Origin: Azoarcus sp.
GTDB taxonomy: Bacteria; Pseudomonadota; Gammaproteobacteria; Burkholderiales; Rhodocyclaceae
Assembly: GCA_030656215.1 (NCBI GenBank)
Contig: JAUSOD010000012.1
Coordinates: 79,580-143,579, forward strand
Length of the DNA: 64,000 nucleotides
Reading direction: 5' to 3'
Each line of letters opens with the position of its first letter. Position 1 is the first letter of the stretch. The notes beneath the pieces were generated by a model. The model was not told the origin of the DNA and did no database searches. It saw nothing but the letters and a program-made list of their open reading frames with translations. A program made the position numbers and the translations under genes. Shown here one piece after another: positions 19,612 to 27,614 of the stretch.

Positions 19612-20166
19612 TCAGAAGTTGATGCCGATTTTTGCCTGCACCAGCCAGTTCTCTGCGCCGTTGCGACCCGGGGCGATCGTCTTGTCCACCGTATCCTGCC
19701 AGCGTGCGCCCAGCCCGAGATTCATGCGCCCAAGCTTGTAGTCCAGATCGGCCCCGAGCTGCCAGGCGAAAAGATCGGTTTCGCGGCTGCCGGCTTCTGC
19801 TCTGACGTAGCCGATCCCAGGGCCGACGCCAAAGCTCAGTCGGTCGGTGAGGGGCAGGGTCCAGCGCGGATTCACTTCGAAGATGCGCAGCTCCAGGCCG
19901 TCCTTGTCGTAGCGCCCGTAGGAGAGCTTGGTGCGCACCACGCCAGAGGGCACCTGCAGCATGCCGCAGTTCATCGCCAGCTCAACGCCCACGTAGCCGT
20001 CCTGGCTGCCGTGCTCGGGATCCAGCGCGCCGCCCACTAGCGAGAGCGTGAAATCGGGGCGGTAATCCTTGTCGGCGATGGGAAACAAGCGCCAGCCGTC
20101 GGCGAGGGCGGGCGTGGCGGCGCAGGCGAGGGTAGCGGCGAGGAGGGTAAGGTGCAGAGGCTTCAT
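19612..20166 (-). CDS. predicted outer membrane beta-barrel protein, function unknown
   Basis: A 184-residue exported protein with a clear signal peptide (MKPLHLTLLAATLACAATPALA) and alternating hydrophobic strands ending in Phe, the usual barrel signature. It may belong to the YfaZ or a similar small-barrel family; I cannot name a function. The start has AGGAGAT upstream. It is the first gene after tRNA-Phe, in opposite orientation, and stands alone. Confidence 0.7.
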   Translation of the reverse strand: MKPLHLTLLAATLACAATPALADGWRLFPIADKDYRPDFTLSLVGGALDPEHGSQDGYVGVELAMNCGMLQVPSGVVRTKLSYGRYDKDGLELRIFEVNPRWTLPLTDRLSFGVGPGIGYVRAEAGSRETDLFAWQLGADLDYKLGRMNLGLGARWQDTVDKTIAPGRNGAENWLVQAKIGINF

Positions 20167-20177
20167 GGAGCGATCTC

Positions 20178-20669
20178 CTAGTGGCTGTGAGAAGGCCCGA
20201 AGTGTGGCGGAGGTGCCGCGGAAAGTCGGTGACCGGGGTTACAAAGGGCGGAATGGTGGTACGTCCCCAGTTTCGCCGCTTGTTGTTGGTGCTCGGGGGC
20301 GGTGAAGAGTTCAAAATCGAGCAGGTGAATGCCGATGGCCGACTTCAGACTCTGGTAATCATCGTCGCCATTGAGCTGCTGGGTGAGCGTGCGCGCAAGA
20401 TAGTAAGCGCTGCGCGCGCTCTACGCACCATACCGCCGTACCTGCATCTCGATGTTGTAGCGCCTCCCCTCCGCGTCCTGTGCCAGCACGTCGAGCACGA
20501 TGAACTTGCCTGCCAGCTCTTCCGGTTCGATGCGGGGATTGAGCACCTCGATGACTTCGACCGCCGGCTCGGCGTTTCGCACCGCATTGATGAGCGCCGC
20601 GAGCTGGATGGGCGCCTCGACGAAGAGGTGTTTGAAAAAGAAGTCGTTCTTCGGGTCAAGCAGAGTCAT
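20178..20669 (-). pseudogene. broken Rpn/PD-(D/E)XK nuclease family transposase
   Basis: The N-terminus (LDPKNDFFFKHLF, then FIVLDVLAQD and YNIEMQVRRYG) is that of the Rpn family (PF12784-type, recombination-promoting nuclease or putative transposase), including the catalytic D and E-x-Q region. A TAG at 20421-20423 interrupts the frame after 82 codons. Family-like sequence (SAYYLARTLTQQLNG, then LLDFELF) resumes in the same frame and decays near 20255. Intact members are roughly 270-300 residues, so the C-terminal half is missing as well. Low conservation and the stop argue for a dead gene. Confidence 0.8.
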
Positions 20670-20672
20670 TCA

Positions 20673-20710
20673 AACTAAAAAAACCGCCGGGCTTTGGGCC
20701 GCGGCGGTTT
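20673..20710 (-). terminator. minus-strand terminator between pilA and the Rpn pseudogene
   Basis: A 9-bp stem (AAACCGCCG with CGGCGGTTT) is followed, on the minus strand, by a run of T reaching 20677. It can end pilA readthrough just before the Rpn remnant. Confidence 0.8.
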
Positions 20711-20765
20711 GTGGGGTGGGTCAGGTCGGGAGCGGATCACGGGTGCCTGACCACTTTGATTCTGA

Positions 20766-20801
20766 GGCTAGGTTTGAAATTGGGGTCTGTCCCCTATTTC
20801 C
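20766..20801 (-). repeat. REP-like repeat, copy 1
   Basis: On the minus strand it begins with the core GGAAATAGGGGACA (20788-20801) and continues AGACCCC. 34 of 36 positions are shared with copy 2, 96 bp away. The GGGG...CCCC palindrome inside is typical of REP-like elements. Confidence 0.8.
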
Positions 20802-20820
20802 CGTGCGGTGACAGAACGGA

Positions 20821-20852
20821 AAAGCCCGCCGGATAGAACCGCGGCGGGCTTT
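20821..20852 (-). terminator. probable terminator of pilA
   Basis: A 10-bp stem (AAAGCCCGCC with GGCGGGCTTT) sits 50 bases after the pilA stop on the minus strand, between REP-like copies 1 and 2. The flanking A and T make it bidirectional. Confidence 0.7.
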
Positions 20853-20861
20853 GTTGGGTCA

Positions 20862-20897
20862 GGCTAGGTTGGAAACTGGGGTCTGTCCCCTATTTCC
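20862..20897 (-). repeat. REP-like repeat, copy 2
   Basis: It has the same 36-bp element as copy 1 with two differences and the same core at 20884-20897. It ends 4 bases before the pilA stop codon. Confidence 0.8.
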
Positions 20898-20901
20898 TCA
20901 C

Positions 20902-21417
20902 TCAGCGGCAAGAAGCAGGCCGGAACTTCGCAGGCAATGTACCCGTGTTGCAAGTCCAGCGAATCGAACCAAGGGGGATGTTGCCTGACACAAGCGGTAC
21001 TTGAGCTCCAGCCGGGACTGCGTCAATTGCGTCTCCCGCGCCAGGAGACGATTCAGGTACCGCGGGAATGGCGGGCGACTCTGCTGTCGGAACCATAATG
21101 ATCGTGTTTGCGCCCGGAGCTCCACCACCCGCAGGAGTGTAAGTGATCGTAATTTGGCCGTTTGCATCATTGATGTCTATTTCGCTTACATTGGTTGTCG
21201 CGACAGGTGGCGACCAAGATGCCCTAAAGGCTGATCCATTCGATGCATTCTCAGTAACGGCCAACTTTGCAGCGGACGCCAAGACGATACCTTCAGACAC
21301 CTTTGCGCGAACTGTGTAGTCCTGATACGCCGGCAGTGCCACGGCCGCCAGAATGCCGATGATCGCGACAACGATCATCAGCTCGATCAGCGTGAAGCCC
21401 TGTTGTACTTTTTTCAT
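20902..21417 (-). CDS. pilA: type IV major pilin
   Basis: The major subunit of the type IV pilus. The 171-residue prepilin starts [15 protein letters not shown]: a 7-residue leader, prepilin peptidase cleavage after G7, F1 and E5 of the mature protein, then the hydrophobic N-terminal helix. The C-terminus has a Cys-Cys disulfide loop (WTC...ASC). An unusual Ala/Pro-rich stretch (about residues 118-145) lies before it. The ATG at 21415-21417 has AAGGAG upstream. A sigma54 promoter lies 80 bases before the start. Confidence 0.95.
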   Translation of the reverse strand: MKKVQQGFTLIELMIVVAIIGILAAVALPAYQDYTVRAKVSEGIVLASAAKLAVTENASNGSAFRASWSPPVATTNVSEIDINDANGQITITYTPAGGGAPGANTIIMVPTAESPAIPAVPESSPGAGDAIDAVPAGAQVPLVSGNIPLGSIRWTCNTGTLPAKFRPASCR

Positions 21418-21496
21418 GATCACAACTCCTTCTTGATGAAAATCGGATTGTCGGGTGCCGGGTTCAGTTGCGTCGGCGCCGTCTGTCCTACCTATC

Positions 21497-21511
21497 GCAA
21501 AGGCCGTGCCA
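21497..21511 (-). promoter_or_regulatory. sigma54 promoter of pilA
   Basis: On the minus strand TGGCAC-N5-TTGC matches the -24/-12 consensus exactly, 80 bases upstream of the pilA ATG. Type IV pilin genes are commonly transcribed by RpoN with the activator PilR; pilS/pilR are not in the window. Confidence 0.88.
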
Positions 21512-21562
21512 GCTACCGTTTTCCTGAGCAATCACGGTAAACGGACCTGACACCCTGCCACA

Positions 21563-21633
21563 TGGCACAGCTCGCCCCGTGCCATTGAGGGCAAGTGGCA
21601 CACCCCCCCTGTGCCAATGGGCAGGCATGGCAC
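21563..21633. promoter_or_regulatory. array of five alternating TGGCAC/GTGCCA hexamers upstream of pilA
   Basis: Hexamers start at 21563, 21579, 21596, 21611 and 21628, alternating in orientation, with steps of 16, 17, 15 and 17 bp. They lie 52-136 bases beyond the sigma54 -24 element, where an enhancer-binding protein would sit, and also upstream of the divergent Sel1 gene. No other function is evident in this 308-bp gap. Confidence 0.6.
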
Positions 21634-21725
21634 GCATCCGTGTCGCATGCGCGCGCAGCGGTGCGCACATCGACGAGCGCGCATAAATTACACTACGGGT
21701 CCGATGGCTCCGTGGATTGCGAACG

Positions 21726-22283
21726 ATGGCGTTTATCAGCTTGAACACCGCGACCGCCCTCAGTGGCCTGAGCAAGCGCACGCTGTGGCGCCGGGTCGCG
21801 GATCGCAACCTGCGTACCCAGGATGCCGGCGAGCCCGGCGAGCGGACCCTGGTGGCGCTGGACGATTTGCTGCCGCTGTCGCGCCTGCGACTTAATACCG
21901 ACGACCACGATCTGGTCGTGGAAGCGGACCAGGGCACCCCGGAGGCGCAGTGCGATCTTGCGCTGTTGTTTCTGGCCCAGGGCTTCGCTGCCGAGGCGGT
22001 GCGCCTGCTGGAGATGGCGGCGAACCGGTTTTACCCCGAGGCGATGCACTGGCTGGGACGGTGCCACATCGCCGGCACGGGCGTGGCGCCGGACGAGCAG
22101 CTCGGGATCGGCTGGATTTCAAAAGCCGCGCAGCACGGCCACATCACCGCCAAACGCATGATGCAGTACCTGGACAACCCCGCGCGCCCACGGCAGAAGC
22201 CGGAGGCGCTGGAGGCGGTGCTCGACGACATCGAGCGCAAAGTGGTTCTGAGCGTATTACGGGAGACCGTTCATCGCGGGTGA
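21726..22283 (+). CDS. Sel1-repeat protein with N-terminal helix-turn-helix-like segment
   Basis: A 185-residue protein. The first 55 residues (TATALSGLSKRTLWRRVAD) look like a small DNA-binding helix-turn-helix. The rest contains two Sel1/TPR-like helical repeats (LLEMAANRFYPEAMHWLGRCHIAG and GWISKAAQHGHITAKRMM). No known function is assigned. It is divergent from pilA across the hexamer array, so it may regulate or be coregulated with pilA. The ribosome site is weak; a TTG three codons earlier is an alternative start. Confidence 0.7.
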   Translation: MAFISLNTATALSGLSKRTLWRRVADRNLRTQDAGEPGERTLVALDDLLPLSRLRLNTDDHDLVVEADQGTPEAQCDLALLFLAQGFAAEAVRLLEMAANRFYPEAMHWLGRCHIAGTGVAPDEQLGIGWISKAAQHGHITAKRMMQYLDNPARPRQKPEALEAVLDDIERKVVLSVLRETVHRG

Positions 22284-22287
22284 GCGG

Positions 22288-22318
22288 GGAGATAGGGGGC
22301 ACCCATTCGCAGGCCGGG
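22288..22318 (+). repeat. REP-like repeat, copy 3 (diverged)
   Basis: A plus-strand core GGAGATAGGGGGCA matches 12 of 14 positions of the core and is followed by CCCATT as in copy 4. It starts 4 bases after the Sel1 gene stop. Confidence 0.65.
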
Positions 22319-22321
22319 AAA

Positions 22322-22349
22322 GGAAATAGGGGACACCCATTGGCCGGCC
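22322..22349 (+). repeat. REP-like repeat, copy 4
   Basis: A plus-strand core GGAAATAGGGGACA at 22322-22335 is identical to that of copies 1 and 2 but in the opposite orientation. It is followed by CCCATTGGCCGGCC. Copies 3 and 4 are tandem. Confidence 0.75.
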
Positions 22350-22374
22350 GAAGTCAAGCGAGCGCAGAGGTCCT

Positions 22375-22396
22375 GGCGGCGTCAGCCGCCGATTTT
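22375..22396 (+). terminator. weak terminator after the Sel1 gene
   Basis: A 6-bp stem GGCGGC/GCCGCC with a GTCA loop is followed by GATTTT. Between here and 22614 the region holds only the decayed toxin-antitoxin remnants. Confidence 0.4.
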
Positions 22397-22439
22397 GAAA
22401 CCTTCTCTCCGCTTGCAGTTGCCGATCACGCCCGTTTCT

Positions 22440-22526
22440 TCAATTCATGGCTGCCACAACGCGGGGCGCCAGTAGTCGACTGATCAGTACATTCGTATCG
22501 ACCACCCAGCGCTGGCCGTCATTCAT
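22440..22526 (-). pseudogene. truncated PIN-domain toxin remnant
   Basis: A 28-codon frame beginning at an ATG in 22524-22526 reads RWVVDTNVLISRLLAP, the N-terminal strand of the PIN family (toxins related to VapC) with the first catalytic Asp, and then stops. Intact PIN toxins are about 130-140 residues, so over 100 residues are missing. The start overlaps the antitoxin remnant's end, the normal arrangement for such pairs. Confidence 0.65.
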
Positions 22527-22575
22527 CGGCGAGCAGTTCGGAAAGCTTCGCCTCGCTCGCAGTTACAGTGCGCAT
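22519..22575 (-). pseudogene. internally deleted Phd-type antitoxin remnant
   Basis: An 18-codon frame MRTVTASEAKLSELLADE joins a typical Phd/YefM antitoxin N-terminus to a typical C-terminal end. About 50-60 central residues have been lost in frame. It lies directly upstream of, and overlaps, the PIN remnant. Confidence 0.6.
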
Positions 22576-22614
22576 CGCATGCTCGCCAGGCACTGGGGCC
22601 GCAGTATCGACGCT

Positions 22615-23226
22615 TCAGCGCGGCAGCTTCAGGCTGAACACTGCGCCTGGCTCATTCTCGAGCGTGATCACGCCGCGGATGCCGTGGTTTTCGTGAAGCG
22701 CGGCGACGTGGCGGGCGAGGTGGAGGCCGATGCCTACGCCGTCGTCGCTGATGGGGGCGGCGGCGGTCGGGTTGGCGAGCATGTCTGCCGGGTAGCCGGG
22801 GCCGTCGTCGGCGATGCGGAACTCCAGCCAGTCGTCGGTTTGTCGGGCGCTGACGGTGATCCGGGTGCGGGCGAAGCGGAGGGCGTTGTGCAACGCGTTG
22901 GCCAGCACCATGCGGATCAGGGATTCGTCGTAGTACCAGGCAGGGGGCGCCAGGCCGCAGTCGCCGGCGATTTCCAGACGGGTCAGCGGGCGGGTTTCGG
23001 CGACGAGTTCGTCCACCAGGTCGACCGGGCAGCGGGTGTCGATGTCGGGCTGCAGCAGGCCGGCGTCGACCTTGTAGCAGGCGAGCAGGCGGCTGAGGTC
23101 GCCGGCGGCGGTGAGGGCGTCGCGCAGGGTTTCGCTGTCGCCGCGGGCCTCGGCGCGGGCGGCCATCGCGGCAAGGCGGTTCTTGACGTCGTGGATGGTG
23201 AGGGCGGCGAGGGTGGCGAAGCTCAT
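22615..23226 (-). CDS. histidine kinase without input domain
   Basis: A 203-residue cytoplasmic protein with a short H-box (TIHDVKNRLAAM, H12) and a complete HATPase domain with N box (NALHNALRF), G1 (DDGPGYP) and G2 (GVGIGLHLA). There is no sensor or membrane segment, so the signal must come from a partner. It lies 13 bases after the CheY-TPR regulator gene and is surely cotranscribed with it. Confidence 0.85.
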   Translation of the reverse strand: MSFATLAALTIHDVKNRLAAMAARAEARGDSETLRDALTAAGDLSRLLACYKVDAGLLQPDIDTRCPVDLVDELVAETRPLTRLEIAGDCGLAPPAWYYDESLIRMVLANALHNALRFARTRITVSARQTDDWLEFRIADDGPGYPADMLANPTAAAPISDDGVGIGLHLARHVAALHENHGIRGVITLENEPGAVFSLKLPR

Positions 23227-23239
23227 GGTGCTTGCCTGC

Positions 23240-24859
23240 TCAGGAAGTCTGACCGTACTTGGCGCGGATGCGGCGCTGCAGGTCGGCGATGTCGGTCAGT
23301 TTGGGATGGCGGGGGTTGAGCGCCGTGACCGTTTCCTGGAAGCGCAGTGCGTCGCGCAGCTTCGAGGCGTCGGGGCCGTTGCTGTAGATGTCGAGCAGCA
23401 GGGCGAAAGCGGCGTTGGATACGATCTGTGCGTTGCCCGGCAAGCGTTCGGCCGCTTCGGTCAGCATCGTGGCGGCCTCGCCAAGTTCGCCGGCGCGGCC
23501 GCGGCGCACCGCTTCGTTGTTGAGCGCCACCACTTCTTCCCTGCATTCCTGGATCAGCGTTGCCGCGCGCTCGGGCGAGCCGTGGACATTGAGTGCCGCA
23601 GCCACCTGCTCATGGACGGCGGCGGAGTCCGGGTTGTTCTGCACCACGCTCTTGAGCATGGCTTCGCCTTCGGCCTGACGGCCGGTGGCGAGGCAGGCGC
23701 GGGCGATGCTCATCGCCACGTCCTTGGGCAGGGTGCCGGGTTCGCTGGTGAGCGCGCGGGCCAGTGCGGCGGCGGCGAGCTCGGGCTTGCCGGCCTTGTG
23801 CTGGGCGAGGGCTTCGACCGCCGCGAGTTGCGGGTCGTTGGCATCGCTCTTGAAGTTTTTCCGGGCGTCGTCGATGAGTTCGATGGCCTTGGCGGGCTCG
23901 CCCATTTCCGAGTAGGCGTTGCCCAGGCGGGCGATGTCGGCGGTGTCGCGCAGCGGCGAGTTGTGCGTTTTCTTGACCACCCGTGCAAGCGCGCTTTCCA
24001 CTCTGGTGAAGTCCGACATTTCTTCGGCCACTTTGGCGATGGCCCGGTGTCGGGACAGGGAGTCCGGCGCGATCGTGCACGCCTGGTCGAGAATCTTGAG
24101 TGCTTCGTCCGCCTGTCCCGTATCGACATGAACCCGGCCGAGGAGGTCGTAAGCGGACAGCAGCTGGGGGGCCTCCAGAATCAACTGCGTGAGGGTGGCC
24201 TTGCAGTTGTCGGCATCGCCCTGGGCATACTGCGCCCGGGCCAGTCCAAAGCGGGCCCACGGCATCGCGCGGATGCCCAGAACCTGGTTGTAGAAGGCCA
24301 TGGCCTCGTCGATGCGTCCGCATGCGATCAGCGCATTGCCGCGGATGCGCATTGCGTCGGGCTGGTAACGATCACCGCTGGCGATGATCTCGTCGCAGGC
24401 GGCAACCACCTCGGGCCAGCGCTCCTTCTCCTGCATCGCGTCCACTTTGGCGAGGCGCGTCTTCTTGTCGAGCAGACGTGTGAGGCGTGCCTGCAGGGTG
24501 TCGGCGGTAAAGGGTTTGAGCAGGTAGTCGTCGGGCTGGCATTCGGCGGCGGTCACCACGCTGGCATAGCCTTTTTCCGCCGTGATCATGATGAACAGGG
24601 TGCTGCGGCTGATCAGCTTGCGGTTGCGCACATGCTCGAGGACTTGCTGGCCGTCGGTGCCGCCGCCCAGGTAGTAGTCGCACAGGATGACGTCGAAGCT
24701 GCCTTGTTCCAGGTGGTCGAGCGCGGTTCGAACATTGCTGCTGATCGCGACATTGCTGTATCCCAGCGACGCCAACTGGGTGCGCAACGAGCTGCGCATC
24801 TCGGGCAGGTCGTCGACGATGAGGAATTTCTTGTTGTCGTAGGTGTTCACACTGGCCAT
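23240..24859 (-). CDS. response regulator with TPR output domain
   Basis: A 539-residue protein. The receiver domain (residues 10-130) has D16-D17, phospho-acceptor D61 and K110-region YLLKPF. About 400 residues of tetratricopeptide repeats follow. There is no DNA-binding or catalytic output, so it probably acts through protein contacts. The ATG at 24857-24859 was chosen because receiver similarity starts right after it; the frame is open 30 codons further up without a better ribosome site. Partner of the downstream kinase. Role unknown. Confidence 0.85.
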   Translation of the reverse strand: MASVNTYDNKKFLIVDDLPEMRSSLRTQLASLGYSNVAISSNVRTALDHLEQGSFDVILCDYYLGGGTDGQQVLEHVRNRKLISRSTLFIMITAEKGYASVVTAAECQPDDYLLKPFTADTLQARLTRLLDKKTRLAKVDAMQEKERWPEVVAACDEIIASGDRYQPDAMRIRGNALIACGRIDEAMAFYNQVLGIRAMPWARFGLARAQYAQGDADNCKATLTQLILEAPQLLSAYDLLGRVHVDTGQADEALKILDQACTIAPDSLSRHRAIAKVAEEMSDFTRVESALARVVKKTHNSPLRDTADIARLGNAYSEMGEPAKAIELIDDARKNFKSDANDPQLAAVEALAQHKAGKPELAAAALARALTSEPGTLPKDVAMSIARACLATGRQAEGEAMLKSVVQNNPDSAAVHEQVAAALNVHGSPERAATLIQECREEVVALNNEAVRRGRAGELGEAATMLTEAAERLPGNAQIVSNAAFALLLDIYSNGPDASKLRDALRFQETVTALNPRHPKLTDIADLQRRIRAKYGQTS

Positions 24860-25230
24860 GGCAGAACCGTTGCAGAATGGGTCAGGACAGAGCTCAATTG
24901 TGCTCCGGGTGCCTATGATGCGCCGCCTGTGTGGGTTGTGCATCCCCAATCCGCGCCAACGTCATCGTCAGGTGACGAGTTGGTGGTTCCGATGCGGTTC
25001 TCGGTGGGGTGATCCAAGGCGATGAGGTGGGGCGCGGGGAGGTGTTTGTGCGTTCGCACCGCTGCCGGCTTGCGGAGCAGTCCCGCACCTCAGCTGATAT
25101 ACTTCGCCCCCGGCCGCGACAGACCGGATTTTCATTTTGCGGTGATTTTGGAACCATCTGATTTTATTCAATTTTTTAATGCTTATGGGTCTGATATAAT
25201 CCGGCCCACCGATTGGTCCCCATTTACTGA
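24860..25230. other. 371-bp divergent intergenic region, hemA promoter
   Basis: It separates the CheY-TPR gene (minus) from hemA (plus). The right part is AT-rich and carries an extended -10, TGATATAAT (25192-25200), 30 bases before the hemA ATG, with only a T-run at the -35 position. A second, weaker TGATATACT lies at 25095-25103. The left 200 bases show no gene or clear element. Confidence 0.6.
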
Positions 25231-26484
25231 ATGCAGCTCTATGCCCTTGGCCTGAATCACCACACCGCGCCGCTCGCAATCCGCGAACGCGTGGCGTTTC
25301 AGCCTGAGCGGCTCGATCAGGCGCTGCAGGATCTCACCCGCACATCGTCGGTGCGGGAGGCGGCCATTCTGTCCACCTGCAATCGCACCGAACTCTACTT
25401 TGCGGCAGAGCAGCCGCAGCACGCGGCCGACTGGTTGTCGGGTTTTCACCAGCTGCCGCTCAACGAGCTGGCGCCCTACCTTTACTCCCATCCGCAACGC
25501 GAGGCGATCCGCCATGTGTTCCGGGTGGCAAGCGGGCTGGATTCGATGGTGCTGGGCGAGCCGCAGATTCTGGGCCAGGTCAAGGAGGCGGTGCGCCGTG
25601 CAGAAGGCGCCGGCACCCTGGGCACCTTGCTCCACAAGCTGTTCCAGAGCACCTTCGCGGTGGCCAAGGAGGTGCGTTCCACGACTGCGATCGGGGCCAA
25701 CACGGTGTCGATGGCGGCTGCGGCGGTGCATCTGACCGAGCGCATTTTCGAGCGGATGTCGGGCCAGCACGTGCTCTTCATCGGCGCCGGCGAAATGATC
25801 GAACTCTGTGCCGCGCACTTCGCCGGCGCGCAGCCCAAGTCCATGACCGTGGCCAATCGTACCGAGGAGCGCGCGCAGGTGCTGGCCGGCCGCTTCGGGG
25901 CCCAGACCATGCGCATCGAGATGATCGGCGACATGCTGCCGCGCTTCGATATCGTGGTGTCCTGTACCGCGGCGCCCCTGCCCATCGTCGGGCTGGGCAT
26001 GGTCGAGCGTGCGGTGAAGGCACGCCGCCACCGGCCGATGGTGATGGTCGATCTGGCGGTGCCGCGCGACATCGAGGCCGAGGTGGGTGGGCTCGACGAC
26101 ATCTTTCTGTATACGGTGGACGACCTGGCTCAGGTGGTCGATGCCGGCATGGAATCCCGCCAACAGGCCGTGGTCGAGGCCGAGGGCATCATCAATACCC
26201 GGGTGGATGGTTTCTTGCACTGGATGCAGGCGCGCGATGCGGTGCCGATCATCCGCACGTTGCGTCAGCATGCCGAAACCGTGCGCGAAGGCGAGGTCGA
26301 GCGTGCATTGCGACTGCTCGCGCGCGGCGATGATCCGCAGCAAGTCCTCGAAGCCTTGTCTCATGGTCTCACCAACAAGCTGATGCACGGCCCCACGCGC
26401 TTTCTGAACCAGTCCGAGGGCGAACAGCACGCCGAGGCCGGGCGCATCGTTCAGCGGCTGTTCAACCTCCCGCCCAACCACTAG
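25231..26484 (+). CDS. hemA: glutamyl-tRNA reductase
   Basis: The first committed step of C5-pathway tetrapyrrole synthesis: reduces Glu-tRNA(Glu) to glutamate-1-semialdehyde with NADPH. The 417-residue product has the N-terminal catalytic region ([15 protein letters not shown], active-site Cys in ILSTCNRTE), the [17 protein letters not shown] signature, the NADPH fold (FIGAGEM) and the helical dimerisation tail. No Shine-Dalgarno is obvious before the ATG. The order hemA-prfA-prmC is the common proteobacterial one. Confidence 0.97.
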   Translation: MQLYALGLNHHTAPLAIRERVAFQPERLDQALQDLTRTSSVREAAILSTCNRTELYFAAEQPQHAADWLSGFHQLPLNELAPYLYSHPQREAIRHVFRVASGLDSMVLGEPQILGQVKEAVRRAEGAGTLGTLLHKLFQSTFAVAKEVRSTTAIGANTVSMAAAAVHLTERIFERMSGQHVLFIGAGEMIELCAAHFAGAQPKSMTVANRTEERAQVLAGRFGAQTMRIEMIGDMLPRFDIVVSCTAAPLPIVGLGMVERAVKARRHRPMVMVDLAVPRDIEAEVGGLDDIFLYTVDDLAQVVDAGMESRQQAVVEAEGIINTRVDGFLHWMQARDAVPIIRTLRQHAETVREGEVERALRLLARGDDPQQVLEALSHGLTNKLMHGPTRFLNQSEGEQHAEAGRIVQRLFNLPPNH

Positions 26485-26534
26485 GAGGCTGTCGCCGCGG
26501 GCACGCAGGTGCCCGGGTGCATGTCATTGATCCG

Positions 26535-27614
26535 ATGAAGCAGAGCATTCGCGACAAGCTTGAACACCTCACCGGTCGCCTCGATGAGCTCGATCGCGAG
26601 CTTGCGGCCGAGGATTCCGCGCGCGACATGAACGCCTTTCGCGATCTGTCGCGCGAGCGGGCCGAGATCGAGCCGGTGGTGGCGCTTTATCTGGCCTTTC
26701 GCCAGGCCGAGACCGACTGCGAAACCGCGCGCGAGCTGCTCGACGATCCCGAAATGCGCGAGCTCGGACAGCTCGAGCTCGAGTCGGGTGCGGCCCGGAT
26801 TGCAGAGCTGGAGGCGGAGTTGCAGCGTGCCTTGTTGCCGCGCGACCCCAACGACGAGCGCAATCTCTTTCTCGAGATCCGGGCCGGCACCGGTGGTGAC
26901 GAGGCTGCACTGTTTGCCGGTGACCTGTTGCGGATGTACACCCGCTATGCCGAGCGCCAGCGCTGGAAAGTGGAAGTCGTGTCGGCCAACGAGTCGGATC
27001 TGGGCGGTTACCGCGAGGTCATCGTCCGGGTGGTGGGCAACGGCGCTTATTCGAAGCTCAAGTTCGAATCCGGCGGGCATCGGGTGCAGCGTATCCCGAG
27101 CACCGAAACCCAGGGGCGGATTCACACCTCGGCGTGCACCGTGGCGGTGATGCCGGAAGCGGACGAGCTGGATGCGATCGCGATCAACCCGGCCGATCTG
27201 CGCATCGACACCTACCGGGCCTCGGGCGCGGGCGGCCAGCACATCAACAAGACCGACTCGGCGGTGCGCATCACCCACATTCCCACCGGCTTGGTGGTGG
27301 AGTGCCAGGACGACCGCTCGCAGCACCGCAACAGGGCGCAGGCCATGTCGGTGCTGGCGGCGCGGCTGCACGATGCGCAGCAGCGGGCGCGGCAGGCGTC
27401 CGAAGCGGCAACGCGCAAGAGCCTGGTCGGCAGCGGCGACCGCTCGGAGCGCATCCGCACCTACAACTTTCCGCAGGGCAGGGTGACCGATCACCGGATC
27501 AACCTCACCCTGTACAAGATCGATGCGGTGATGCAGGGCGAGCTCGACGAATTGGTCGATGCGCTGGTCCTGGAACACCAGGCCGATCTGCTTGCCGCGC
27601 TGGCGGACGAATGA
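26535..27614 (+). CDS. prfA: peptide chain release factor 1
   Basis: Recognises UAA and UAG and triggers peptide release. The 359-residue product has the GGQ catalytic motif ([15 protein letters not shown]), the PxT-type anticodon region ([13 protein letters not shown]) and normal length. The start [12 protein letters not shown] matches the family; an upstream in-frame start at 26517 would add six residues without a better ribosome site. Its stop overlaps the prmC ATG (ATGA). PrmC methylates the Gln of this GGQ, so enzyme and substrate are coupled. Confidence 0.97.
   Translation: MKQSIRDKLEHLTGRLDELDRELAAEDSARDMNAFRDLSRERAEIEPVVALYLAFRQAETDCETARELLDDPEMRELGQLELESGAARIAELEAELQRALLPRDPNDERNLFLEIRAGTGGDEAALFAGDLLRMYTRYAERQRWKVEVVSANESDLGGYREVIVRVVGNGAYSKLKFESGGHRVQRIPSTETQGRIHTSACTVAVMPEADELDAIAINPADLRIDTYRASGAGGQHINKTDSAVRITHIPTGLVVECQDDRSQHRNRAQAMSVLAARLHDAQQRARQASEAATRKSLVGSGDRSERIRTYNFPQGRVTDHRINLTLYKIDAVMQGELDELVDALVLEHQADLLAALADE

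Noticed and set aside
20681..20897. A CRISPR array, because of the repeated GGGGTCTGTCCCC units
   Set aside because: Only two similar copies with non-spacer sequence between them and no cas genes. They are REP-like elements with terminators.
23111..25012. A 633-codon plus-strand open frame opposite the CheY-TPR gene
   Set aside because: The real genes on the minus strand have complete kinase and receiver motifs; this frame has none.
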